A DNA stretch of 19,291 nucleotides from JACCVL01 sp038232655 (GCA_038232655.1 JBBSNM010000051.1:1-19291), one strand, 5' to 3'; positions 6,297 to 13,646 are shown, counted from the stretch's first letter. The notes: generated by a model from the sequence alone, not told the origin. Numbers and translations: made by a program.

Positions 6297-6497
6297 GGGG
6301 GGTCCTTCCGTTCGATGGTGCAGCGCTGTGATCGCGCGCTGTCGCGCGCGGCTGCAGGGTGGGGACACCGGTGTAGACGCATAGACCCCCGGTTTGTCAC
6401 GCTTCGCTGGTTGTGACGCACGTCACTATCCGGCGCGGCGTATGATCGGTGCGTTCTGCGTGCCGACCATCGGACCAGCCCGGGAGACGGAGGTGTC
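6297..6497. promoter_or_regulatory. Divergent promoter region with GTCAC/GTGAC half-sites
   Basis: This 201-base gap separates the Asp23 operon from the ECF sigma gene. A -10-like TATGAT lies at 6441-6446, reading toward the sigma gene. Just before it is the palindrome GTGACG-CA-CGTCAC (6413-6426), which covers the expected -35 position, and a further half-site TGTCACG lies at 6395-6401. On the minus strand GTGACA (6400-6395) followed 17 bases later by TCTACA (6377-6372) is a weak promoter candidate. CGCGCG-CTGT-CGCGCG (6333-6348) could fold in the Asp23 leader. The ribosome site for the sigma gene is GGAGG at 6489-6493. Operator and promoter roles are inferred. Confidence 0.5.
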
Positions 6498-7076
6498 GTG
6501 GACGTCGTGCCGGGCGAGGGCGAGCGAGGTGGCCTGCGCTCCGACGAGATCCTGGCACGACGCAGCGGTCTGGGTGACCGGCTCGCCTTCGCCGAGCTGG
6601 TAGGGCGGCACGGCCCGGCGTTGTACCGCTACGCCATCCGGATGCTGGACGGCGACCACCACGCGGCCGAGGACGCGGCGCAAGAGGCGTTGACCAAGGC
6701 GTGGGTCCATCTGGGCACGTTCCGGGGCGACTCGTCGGCCAAGACCTGGCTGTTCCGGCTGGTCGCGAACGAGTGCCTCAGCGCCCGCCGGCGACGCCGG
6801 CCGCGCCCCGTGACCGCCCAGGCGCTCAACCAGGTGCCAGCAGGCCAGCGATCGGCACCCGAGCAGGTGACGCTGGCCGCCGACCTGCGCAAGGCCCTGG
6901 ACGTCGCGCTGGTCGAGCTGCCCTGGCGGCAGCGGGCCAGCTGGATCCTGCGCGAGGTCGAGCAGCTGTCGTACGTCGAGATCGCCGAGGTGCTGCAGAC
7001 CACCCCGGCGGTCGTGCGCGGCCAGCTGCACCGGGCCAGGGCTAACCTCGCGACCAGGATGGAGCAGTGGCGATGA
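6498..7076 (+). CDS. ECF-type RNA polymerase sigma factor (sigma-70 family)
   Basis: The product has 192 residues. Region 2 spans about 30-102: FAELVGRHGPALYRYAIRML, then HHAAEDAAQEALTKAWV and TWLFRLVANECLSARRRRR, which bind core polymerase and the -10 element. A short linker leads to region 4 (about 132-188): LPWRQRASWILREVEQLSYVE, then EIAEVL-TTPAVVRGQLHRARA, the helix-turn-helix that reads the -35 element. Regions 1 and 3 are absent, as in ECF sigmas. GTG 6498 has GGAGG five bases upstream. The gene is divergent from the Asp23 operon and overlaps, as ATGA, an Asp23-like gene where an anti-sigma gene usually lies. I infer that it controls the Asp23 operon, and probably itself. There is no zinc-binding anti-sigma protein visible. 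Confidence 0.9.
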   Translation: MDVVPGEGERGGLRSDEILARRSGLGDRLAFAELVGRHGPALYRYAIRMLDGDHHAAEDAAQEALTKAWVHLGTFRGDSSAKTWLFRLVANECLSARRRRRPRPVTAQALNQVPAGQRSAPEQVTLAADLRKALDVALVELPWRQRASWILREVEQLSYVEIAEVLQTTPAVVRGQLHRARANLATRMEQWR

Positions 7077-7627
7077 CCCCCGACTCGTCGGCGCGCGCCG
7101 ACACCGGCTCGGACCTGCCCGCCGGGGAGGTCCGGGACCAAGCGGTGCTGCGCAGCGCCGCCGACGCGCTGCGCGAGCACGTCGACGACCGCTGGGTGGA
7201 GGTGGCCGACCTGGTGCTTGCTCGTGCGATCGCGGCGACCAGACCCTCGCGACCGGTCCTGGCGCGGGCGAGCAGCGGGGCCTTCCACGTCGCCGAGCAG
7301 GTGCTTGTGTCCTCCCTACGGGCCAGCATCGACCGACTCGAGGACTGCGAGGTGGTCGACATCGACATCCAGACCCGGCCGCCGGGCCGGGCCGGTGCGG
7401 ACGACTGGGCCGGTGAGGTGTGCACGGGCGTGCTGATCGCTTTGGCCGTACGCTACGGAACCGTCCTGATCCCGCTGGCCGATCAGGTGCGACGGCTGGC
7501 CTCGGAGCGCATCGACCGGGTGCTCGGCCACGTGGTCCCCTCGGTCGACGTCTCGGCGATGCACGTGCACGTGGCCGATGTCACCCGCGGAGACCCCAAG
7601 CTGGGCGTCGACGCGCGCCAACGGTGA
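7073..7627 (+). CDS. Asp23-like protein coupled to the ECF sigma factor
   Basis: The product has 184 residues. ATG 7073 is preferred to GTG 7067 because GGAG (7061-7064) is correctly spaced for it; it overlaps the sigma stop as ATGA. Residues 26-55 form a helix-rich start (VLRSAADALREHVDDRWVEV). Residues about 65-100 (FHVAEQVLVSSLRASIDRL, EVVDIDIQT) and 115-170 (GVLIALAVRYGTVLIPLADQ, VDVSAMHVHVADV) repeat the Asp23 pattern of an alkaline-shock-type strand, a YG-x-x-L-x-x-L-A helix and a final valine-rich strand. No membrane segment and no HxxxCxxC zinc motif are present, so it is not a usual ZAS anti-sigma. Position suggests it controls or senses for the sigma factor; that is inference. Confidence 0.7.
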   Translation: MTPDSSARADTGSDLPAGEVRDQAVLRSAADALREHVDDRWVEVADLVLARAIAATRPSRPVLARASSGAFHVAEQVLVSSLRASIDRLEDCEVVDIDIQTRPPGRAGADDWAGEVCTGVLIALAVRYGTVLIPLADQVRRLASERIDRVLGHVVPSVDVSAMHVHVADVTRGDPKLGVDARQR

Positions 7628-7689
7628 CCTGGGTCGACAATGGCGCTCGACGCAGTCCGGCTGACCGGGCAACGAGGCAAGGAGCCACC

Positions 7690-8268
7690 ATGGCGACCGA
7701 CACCGCCACCGACACCGACGTGGAGAAGGTCCGCCGGCGCCGGGCCAAGGCCGACCATGCGGCCTCGGCGCTCGAGACCCAGCAGACGCGGGCCACCAGG
7801 CTCGCCAAGGACCACGACGCCGCGTCCGCCGCGCTCGACCGGGAGAAGGAGGCGCTCAAGAAGGCGCGCAAGGACGCCAAGAAGCTCAGCAAGCAGGTGG
7901 ACAAGCGCGAGCAACTGGTCAAGTCGCTGCGCAAGGAGCGCCGGGCCGCGGACAAGGAGTTGAACCAGCAGCGGGACAAGGCCGAGAAGCAGGTGGCGAA
8001 GCTCGCCAAGGCACAGGCGGCGGTGACGGCCGAGGACGCGGCCAGCGAGCTCGAGAGCGGTCAGCCCAAGGAGGCCGTGCGCACCGTGAAGGCGACGAGC
8101 TCACGGTCGACAGCTTCCAAGAGTGCCGCCAAGAAGACAACCGCCAAGCGGACGCCCGCCAAGAAGACCGCAGCAAAGCGGACGCCCGCCAAGAAGACAA
8201 CCGCCAAGCGGACGCCCGCCAAGAAGACCGCCCCGGCGGCCAGCAAGACCAGCGCATCGAAGCGCTGA
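7690..8268 (+). CDS. Coiled-coil protein with histone H1-like lysine-rich tail
   Basis: The product has 192 residues. ATG 7690 follows AAGGAG with good spacing. Residues about 10-120 are charged, rich in Lys, Glu, Ala and Asp, and show heptad-like order (KDHDAASAALDREKEALKKA, QVDKREQLVKSLRKERRAAD), so a long coiled coil is likely. Residues 133-192 are a low-complexity tail with three copies of AKKT-x-AKRTP followed by AKKTAPAA, like the C-terminal domains of eukaryotic histone H1 and of bacterial H1-like proteins. It would bind DNA or another polyanion through the tail, with the coiled coil giving dimers or higher forms. It lies 62 bases after the sigma/Asp23-like pair and ends before a strong hairpin, so it may be part of the same stress regulon. 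Function is inferred from composition. Confidence 0.75.
   Translation: MATDTATDTDVEKVRRRRAKADHAASALETQQTRATRLAKDHDAASAALDREKEALKKARKDAKKLSKQVDKREQLVKSLRKERRAADKELNQQRDKAEKQVAKLAKAQAAVTAEDAASELESGQPKEAVRTVKATSSRSTASKSAAKKTTAKRTPAKKTAAKRTPAKKTTAKRTPAKKTAPAASKTSASKR
8131..8220 (+). repeat. 30-bp tandem repeat inside the H1-like gene
   Basis: Three 30-bp units run at 8131-8160, 8161-8190 and 8191-8220, with the start of a fourth at 8221. Units 1 and 3 are identical; unit 2 differs at a few bases. Each encodes KKT-x-AKRTPA. Copy number may vary between strains by slippage. Confidence 0.92.
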
Positions 8269-8285
8269 GCCGAGGCATCCTCGGC
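8269..8285 (+). terminator. Hairpin terminator after the H1-like gene
   Basis: GCCGAGG (8269-8275) and CCTCGGC (8279-8285) form a perfect 7-bp stem with a 3-base loop directly after the stop codon. It separates the stress locus from the ole cluster. No T-run follows. Confidence 0.6.
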
Positions 8286-8291
8286 GGACCG

Positions 8292-8398
8292 TAGAATCAT
8301 CCGACGGCTGCGTGGCGGGGGTGCCGCGCTGCCCCCCATCGGGGCTGCCGCGCAGGTCGGTAACCGGGTCGTCGTGACCCGCCCACGAGAGGAAGTGC
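8292..8398 (+). promoter_or_regulatory. Probable oleA promoter and structured leader
   Basis: TAGAAT at 8292-8297 matches a sigma-70 -10 box in five of six bases; no good -35 is seen at the right distance. The implied leader of about 95 bases contains two small hairpins: GCCCC-CCATC-GGGGC (8331-8345) and CGGGTC-GTCGT-GACCCG (8365-8381). GAGAGGAA (8386-8394) is the oleA ribosome site. A control role for the hairpins is only possible, not shown. Confidence 0.5.
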
Positions 8399-9424
8399 AT
8401 GTCCGGCAAGAGGATCTACCGCTCGTCCAACACCAGTGTCTTGGCGGTCGAAGCGGTGGACGCACCCCGCGTCGTCACGTCGGCGGAGTTCGACGCCCGT
8501 CTCACCCCGACGTACGAGCGGGTCGGGCTGCGGCCCGGGATGCTCGAGAGCCTGGTGGGCATCCGCGAGCGCCGCTGGTGGGCCGACGGCGTCACCTTCG
8601 TCGACGGCGCCGCGACGGCGGGTGCGAAGGCGATCGCCGAGTCCGGTGTGGACGCCACGCAGATCGGTCTGCTGGTCAACAGCTCGGTGAGCCGCCTGCA
8701 CCTGGAGCCGTCGACCGCGGTGTCGGTGCACAACGCGTTGGGGCTGCCCGCCAGCTGCCAGAACTTCGACGTCGCCAACGCCTGTCTCGGCTTCGTCAAC
8801 GGCATGCAGATCGCCGCGGCCATGATCGAGTGCGGCCAGATCGACTACGCGCTGGTCGTCAACGGCGAGGACGCTCGCGGCGTCCAGGAGCGCACGCTGG
8901 ACCGGCTCTCGGGCCCCGATGTCACCGCCAACCAGGTGATGGACGAGTTCGCCACCCTCACCCTGGGCTCCGGCGCGGCGGCGATGGTCTTGGGTCGCGC
9001 CGACCTGCACCCCGAAGGACACCGCGTCATCGGCGGGGCGACCCGCGCCAGCAGTGAGCACCACGAGCTGTGTGTCGGCGACATCGAGCACATGCGCACC
9101 GATGCCCGCGGCCTGCTCGAGGCGGGTCTCGAGCTGACCGGCAAGCTGTGGGCCGACGCTGCCGAGGAGTTCACCTGGGCCGCCGGGATGGACCGCTACG
9201 TCATCCACCAGGTCTCCCAGGTGCACACCAGCGGCATGACCACCGCGCTCGGCATCGACGAGTCGAAGGTGCCGCTGACGTTCCCGATGTACGGAAACAT
9301 CGGTCCGGCGTCGGTCCCCTATACGCTGGCCAAGGAGGCGCAGGACCTCCAGCCGGGCGACCGGGTGCTGCTGATGGGCATCGGCTCCGGGCTGAACGCC
9401 TCGCTCACCGAGCTCAGCTGGTGA
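8399..9424 (+). CDS. oleA: OleA, acyl-CoA thiolase-fold condensing enzyme
   Basis: The product has 341 residues, normal for OleA. OleA joins two fatty acyl-CoAs head to head, giving a 2-alkyl-3-oxo acid. The KAS III-like fold is clear. Cys129 in FDVANACLGFVNGM is the nucleophile, His270 in YVIHQVSQVHT and Asn300 in MYGNIGPASVP complete the active site. Glu103 in HLEPSTA sits where Xanthomonas OleA has the glutamate special to this family; all four residues keep nearly the same spacing as in that enzyme (143, 285, 315 and 117), and this separates it from FabH. ATG 8399 has a good ribosome site. The stop overlaps the oleBC start as GTGA, and oleD follows, so the OleA call is firm. Confidence 0.93.
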   Translation: MSGKRIYRSSNTSVLAVEAVDAPRVVTSAEFDARLTPTYERVGLRPGMLESLVGIRERRWWADGVTFVDGAATAGAKAIAESGVDATQIGLLVNSSVSRLHLEPSTAVSVHNALGLPASCQNFDVANACLGFVNGMQIAAAMIECGQIDYALVVNGEDARGVQERTLDRLSGPDVTANQVMDEFATLTLGSGAAAMVLGRADLHPEGHRVIGGATRASSEHHELCVGDIEHMRTDARGLLEAGLELTGKLWADAAEEFTWAAGMDRYVIHQVSQVHTSGMTTALGIDESKVPLTFPMYGNIGPASVPYTLAKEAQDLQPGDRVLLMGIGSGLNASLTELSW

Positions 9425-12003
9425 CGGGCGGCGCCTCGACGCCGCCCGTCGACCTGCCCGGGCTCGACCCGGCATGGTCGCGGCTGGTCGAGGTGGCCGG
9501 CGCCGACGGTCGCTCGCACACCTGGCACCTGCTCGACAGCTGGGCCGCTCGGACGCCCGCCGCCGCTGAACGGCCGTCCCTGACCCTGCTGTGCGTGCAC
9601 GGCAACCCGACCTGGTCGTATCTGTGGCGCCGGCTGCTCGCGGTCGCACCGCCGCAGTGGCGCGTGGTCGCGCCCGACCAGCTCGGCATGGGCTACTCCG
9701 AGACGGTCGCGGGCCGCTCCATCGCCGAGCGGGTCGCCGACCTCGGCGCGCTGACCGACGCGCTGGGTGTCACGGGCCCGGTCGTCACCGTCGCGCACGA
9801 CTGGGGTGGTCCGATCTCGCTGGGCTGGTCCGCCGAGCACCGCGACCAGCTGCGCGGTGTCGTGCTCACCAACACCGCCGTGCACCAGCCCGCGGGCGCC
9901 GCCGGCCCAGCCGTGATCCGGCTGGCGCGCCTGCCCGGCGTGCGTCAGGCGCTCTGCGCCCGCACCCCCGCCTTCGTGCGCGGCACCACCGCGCTCTCGC
10001 GCCCGGCGCTGCCGCGCGGCGTGCGCGCCGCCTTCGCCGCGCCGTACGCCGACGCAGCACGGCGCGGGGCGGTCGCCGACTTCGTGGCGGACATCCCGTT
10101 CGACGCCCGCCACCCCAGCCACCCCCCGCTGGAACGCATCGCCGCCAGCACCCGCGAGCTAGACGTGCCGGCACTGCTGTTGTGGGGTCCGCGCGACCCC
10201 GTCTTCGGCCAGCCGCACCTCGACGACCTGCTCGAACGATTGCCGCAGGCGCAGGTGCACCGCTACGAGCAGGCGTCGCACCTGGTCACCGAGGACGCGC
10301 CGCAGTACGCCGACGCCGTCACCCGGTGGGTCGCCGACCTCGACCCCGACACCGACGGAATCAACGCCCGTCCGGCCGCTGCACGCCCGCAGGGTCCCCC
10401 CTCGTCCGCACCCTCGACGCTCTGGCGGCAGCTGGAGGCGCGGGCAGGCGACCCCTCCCCGGCCGTCGTCGAGGTCGGCGGCCGCACGGTCAGCTGGGCG
10501 CTGCTCGCCCGCCGCGTGCGCGAGCTCGCTGCCGGGCTGGCGGCGGCCGGCGTACGTCCGGGTGAACGGGTCGCCCTGCTGGTGCCGCCGTCGGTCGACC
10601 TGACCGCCGCGGTGTACGCGGTGTGGCGGGCCGGAGCCGTGGTCGTGGTCGCGGACAAGGGTCTCGGGCTGCGCGGCATGGGACGCGCCCTGCGGGGCGC
10701 GCGCGTCCAGCACGTCATCGGCACCACCCAGGGGCTGGCCGCCGCCCGGGTGATGCGCCTGCCCGGCACCCGCATCCTGGCCGGCCGTCCCGTTTGGGCG
10801 GCCCCGAACGGTGCTCGCACGCTGGCCGGCATCGCCCGGCGGGGGCGCACCGCATCCCCGCCCCCCAGACCGACCGGCGACGACGAGTGTGCGGTGGTGT
10901 TCACCTCCGGTGCGACCGGCCCCGCCAAGGGCGTGGTCTACCGCCACCGGCAGGTGGCAGCGCAGCTGGACCTGATCGCTAACACCTACGGACTGGGCGA
11001 CGGTGACCGGATCGTGGCGGGGTTCGCGCCGTTCGCGCTCTACGGCCCGGGGCTGGGCGTGGCCTCCGCGGTGCCCGACATCGACGTCACCGTGCCCGCC
11101 AGCCTCACCGCAGCGGCGCTGGCCGACGCTGTCGGCGCGGTGCAGGCCACGATCGTGTTCGCCTCGCCGGCGGCGCTGCGCGGCGTGCAGGCAACCGCCG
11201 ACGAGCTGTCACCCGCACAGCGCCAGTCACTGGGTCGGGTGCGGTTGCTGATGTCGGCGGGCGCGCCGGTGCCGCCGGCACTGCTGCGCTCGCTGCGAGC
11301 GGTGCTCCCCGCGGCCGAGGCGCACACCCCGTACGGGATGACCGAGGCGTTGCCGGTCACCGATGTCAGCCTGCCCGAGATCGAGGCGGCCGGCGTCGGT
11401 GACGGGGTCTGCGTCGGTCGACCGCTCGGCGGTGTCGACGTCGCGGTGAGCCCGCTGTCGCCGACCGGCGAGGCAGACGGCGACCTGACCGTCATGCCCG
11501 AGGTCACCGGCGAGGTCTGCGTGCGGGCCGCGCACGTGAAGGACCGCTATGACGCGCTGTGGGCGACCGAACGGGCAAGCGCGCGCAACCGGGGCTGGCA
11601 CCGCACCGGCGACGTGGGCCACCTGGACAGTGAGGGTCGGCTGTGGATCGAGGGCAGGTTGCAGCACGTGCTCAGCACCGCCACCGGAGTGGTCACGCCG
11701 GTCGGTGTCGAGCAGCGGATCGAGGAGACCGCGGCCGTGCGCGCCGCCGCCGCGGTCGGGGTCGGCCCGGCGGGTGCCCAGCAGGTGGTCGTCGTGGTCG
11801 TACCGGCCGACGGGACCCGGCGCCGCTCGTCGCCGCTCGCCCCGCAGCCGCTCGCCGACGCCGTGCGCGGTGCGGCCGGCGTGCAGGTGGCAGCCGTCCT
11901 GATCGTGTCGGAGTTCCCGGTCGACATCCGGCATGCGTCCAAGGTGGACCGGCGAGCCGTCGCCGGCTGGGCCGGGCGGGTGCTCGCCGGCCAGCGACGA
12001 TGA
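9421..12003 (+). CDS. oleBC: OleBC fusion: beta-lactone decarboxylase plus beta-lactone synthetase
   Basis: The product has 860 residues from GTG 9421, overlapping the oleA stop. Residues 1 to about 308 are OleB, an alpha/beta hydrolase of the haloalkane dehalogenase type: HGNPTWS (60-66), nucleophile Asp127 in AHDWGG, acid residue near Asp259 (GPRDPVF) and His287 in SHLVTEDAP. It removes CO2 from a beta-lactone to give the cis-olefin. A Pro/Ala-rich linker (315-333) leads to OleC, an AMP-forming acyl-adenylate fold: TSGATGPAKG (495-504), YGMTEA (638-643), HRTGD (727-731), EGR (744-746) and a C-terminal lysine near 841 in RHASKVDR. OleC closes the beta-lactone ring with ATP. The B and C genes are separate in most proteobacteria and fused in actinobacteria such as Micrococcus. 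Confidence 0.92.
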   Translation: MTGGASTPPVDLPGLDPAWSRLVEVAGADGRSHTWHLLDSWAARTPAAAERPSLTLLCVHGNPTWSYLWRRLLAVAPPQWRVVAPDQLGMGYSETVAGRSIAERVADLGALTDALGVTGPVVTVAHDWGGPISLGWSAEHRDQLRGVVLTNTAVHQPAGAAGPAVIRLARLPGVRQALCARTPAFVRGTTALSRPALPRGVRAAFAAPYADAARRGAVADFVADIPFDARHPSHPPLERIAASTRELDVPALLLWGPRDPVFGQPHLDDLLERLPQAQVHRYEQASHLVTEDAPQYADAVTRWVADLDPDTDGINARPAAARPQGPPSSAPSTLWRQLEARAGDPSPAVVEVGGRTVSWALLARRVRELAAGLAAAGVRPGERVALLVPPSVDLTAAVYAVWRAGAVVVVADKGLGLRGMGRALRGARVQHVIGTTQGLAAARVMRLPGTRILAGRPVWAAPNGARTLAGIARRGRTASPPPRPTGDDECAVVFTSGATGPAKGVVYRHRQVAAQLDLIANTYGLGDGDRIVAGFAPFALYGPGLGVASAVPDIDVTVPASLTAAALADAVGAVQATIVFASPAALRGVQATADELSPAQRQSLGRVRLLMSAGAPVPPALLRSLRAVLPAAEAHTPYGMTEALPVTDVSLPEIEAAGVGDGVCVGRPLGGVDVAVSPLSPTGEADGDLTVMPEVTGEVCVRAAHVKDRYDALWATERASARNRGWHRTGDVGHLDSEGRLWIEGRLQHVLSTATGVVTPVGVEQRIEETAAVRAAAAVGVGPAGAQQVVVVVVPADGTRRRSSPLAPQPLADAVRGAAGVQVAAVLIVSEFPVDIRHASKVDRRAVAGWAGRVLAGQRR

Positions 12004-13001
12004 GGGTGCTGGTCACCGGCGCGACCGGGATGTTCGGCCGGGGGGTCGCCGCCTCGCTGCTGGCCCGCGGCGACGAGGTGACCGTCCTGCAAAGGCGTCC
12101 GTCGGGGTTGGCATGCGGCGAGGTGCTGGGCGACGTGGCCGACGGCGCCGTCGTACGCCGCGCCGCCGCAGGTCAGGACGCGGTCGTGCACCTCGCCGCC
12201 AAGGTGGACGTCGTCGGCCGGTGGGCCGACTACGCCCGCGCCAACATCGACGGCACCCGCGCCGTGCTCGACGCGTGCCGCGACGGGCGCGTCGGTCGAC
12301 TCGTGCACGTGTCGTCGCCCGCGGTCGCGCACGCCGGCGACCCGCTGATCGGGGTCGGCGCCGAGCCGGCCGACCCGCAGCACGCACGCGGTCACTACGC
12401 CCGCTCCAAGGCAGTCGCCGAGCTTGAGACGCTGGCGGCGGACTCGCCGCGGCTGGCCGTGCTGTGCATCCGCCCGCACCTGGTCTGGGGGCCATGCGAC
12501 ACCCAGCTGGTGGGGCGCATCGTGTCCCGAGCGCGGGCGGGGCGGTTGCCGGTGATCGGGGCCGGCTCCGCGCTGATCGACACCACCTACGTCACCAACG
12601 CCGTCGACGCGCTGGTCGCGGCGCTGGACGCCACCCCCGACCTGCACGGCGAGGCGCTGGTCGTCTCCAACGGCGAGCCTCGCCCGGTCGCCGAGATCCT
12701 GGCGCGCCTGTGCGCCGCAGCCGGCGCCCCCGGACCGCGCGGCCGGCTGCCGATCGGGCCGGCGAGGCTGGCCGGGGCGGGCGTCGAAGGCATCTGGACG
12801 CTGTTGGGCAGGCGTGACACCCCGCCGCTGACCCGGTTCCTGGTCGAGCAGCTCACCACCGCTCACTGGTTCGACCAGCGCCGCACCCGGGCAGCGCTGG
12901 GCTGGACCCCTCGGATCGGCCTCGACGAGGGATTCGCCGAGCTGGCGAGCTGGTACGCGGCGACCGCAGGCGTCCCGCCCGTGGGGCGACCCAACGCATA
13001 G
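12000..13001 (+). CDS. oleD: OleD, NADPH-dependent 2-alkyl-3-ketoacid reductase
   Basis: The product has 333 residues. It is an extended short-chain dehydrogenase: TGATGMFG (6-13) is the dinucleotide-binding loop, HLAAKVDVVGRW follows the third strand, HVSSPAVAH (103-111) supplies the catalytic serine, and Tyr133/Lys137 in YARSKA complete the triad. RPHLVWGP (about 153-160) and the 3-beta-HSD-like C-terminal part also fit OleD. The enzyme reduces the 2-alkyl-3-keto acid made by OleA to the beta-hydroxy acid, which the OleC part turns into a beta-lactone. ATG 12000 overlaps the oleBC stop as ATGA. The order oleA-oleBC-oleD is the known actinobacterial arrangement. Together with context the call is firm; alone it would only be an SDR family reductase. 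Confidence 0.92.
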   Translation: MRVLVTGATGMFGRGVAASLLARGDEVTVLQRRPSGLACGEVLGDVADGAVVRRAAAGQDAVVHLAAKVDVVGRWADYARANIDGTRAVLDACRDGRVGRLVHVSSPAVAHAGDPLIGVGAEPADPQHARGHYARSKAVAELETLAADSPRLAVLCIRPHLVWGPCDTQLVGRIVSRARAGRLPVIGAGSALIDTTYVTNAVDALVAALDATPDLHGEALVVSNGEPRPVAEILARLCAAAGAPGPRGRLPIGPARLAGAGVEGIWTLLGRRDTPPLTRFLVEQLTTAHWFDQRRTRAALGWTPRIGLDEGFAELASWYAATAGVPPVGRPNA

Positions 13002-13010
13002 GGTGCAGTG

Positions 13011-13628
13011 GTGAACGACAAGGTGGTCTGGATCGACTGCGAGATGACCGGGCTCGACCTGCGCTCGGACGCGCTGGTCGAGGTCGCGGCTCTGGTGACT
13101 GACTTCGACCTCAACGTGGTCGGCGACGGCGTCGACATCGTAATCAAGCCGCCGGCCGCCGCCGTCGAGCAGATGCCCCAGGTGGTGCGCGAGATGCACA
13201 CGGCATCCGGACTGCTCGACGAGCTCGACACCGGGGTGAGCCTGGACGAGGCCGAGCGGCAGGTGCTGGCCTACGTGCGCGGGCACATCCCCGAGCCACG
13301 GAAGGCGCCGCTGGCGGGCAACACGGTGGCGACCGACCGGGCGTTCCTGGCGCGCGACATGGCGACCCTCGAAGGCTGGCTGCACTACCGCATCATCGAC
13401 GTGTCGTCGATCAAGGAGCTGTCGCGCCGGTGGTACCCGCGGGCCTACTACGCAGCGCCGAAGAAGGCCGGCGGGCACCGGGCGCTGGCCGACATCCGCG
13501 AGAGCATCGAGGAGCTGCGCTACTACCGTGCCGCGGTGTTCGTGCCGCAACCCGGCCCAGACAGCGACACCGCCACGGCGCTGGCGCTCGAGCACGGCGG
13601 TGCGCTGTCAACCGCCACCGACGGCTGA
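13011..13628 (+). CDS. orn: Oligoribonuclease
   Basis: The product has 205 residues from GTG 13011; an adjacent GTG at 13008 is possible, but the AGGGTG upstream is better spaced for 13011 and the family usually starts M-N-D-x-x-V-W. It is a DEDDh 3'-5' exoribonuclease that degrades RNAs of two to five nucleotides and linear pGpG. Catalytic residues are visible: Asp9 and Glu11 in WIDCEMTGLDL, Asp109 in GNTVATDRAFL, His156 and Asp161 in GGHRALADIRES. The strings LHYRIIDVSSIKELSRRW also match the E. coli enzyme closely. It starts only 9 bases after oleD, so it may be read from the ole promoter as well as its own. Orn is often essential. Confidence 0.95.
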   Translation: MNDKVVWIDCEMTGLDLRSDALVEVAALVTDFDLNVVGDGVDIVIKPPAAAVEQMPQVVREMHTASGLLDELDTGVSLDEAERQVLAYVRGHIPEPRKAPLAGNTVATDRAFLARDMATLEGWLHYRIIDVSSIKELSRRWYPRAYYAAPKKAGGHRALADIRESIEELRYYRAAVFVPQPGPDSDTATALALEHGGALSTATDG

Positions 13629-13640
13629 GCCGCGGGCCGC

Positions 13641-13646
13641 TACACT
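13641..13646 (+). promoter_or_regulatory. -10 box of the tRNA-His promoter
   Basis: TACACT fits the actinobacterial TAnnnT consensus and lies 38 bases before the mature tRNA, a usual distance. I see no clear -35 box. Confidence 0.5.

Noticed and set aside
8131..8230. Regular 30-bp repeats as a possible CRISPR array
   Set aside because: There are no spacers; units are contiguous, in frame, and encode a lysine-rich tail.
8297..9649. A 450-codon open frame on the minus strand opposite oleA
   Set aside because: oleA is certain from catalytic residues; the opposite frame shows no domain and low-complexity Arg/Gly/Ala content.
11547..13595. A 682-codon open frame on the minus strand opposite oleBC, oleD and orn
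   Set aside because: It lies wholly opposite three firmly identified genes, has no family motif, and its composition (long Arg/Gly/Gln/His runs) is that of an antisense shadow in high-GC DNA.
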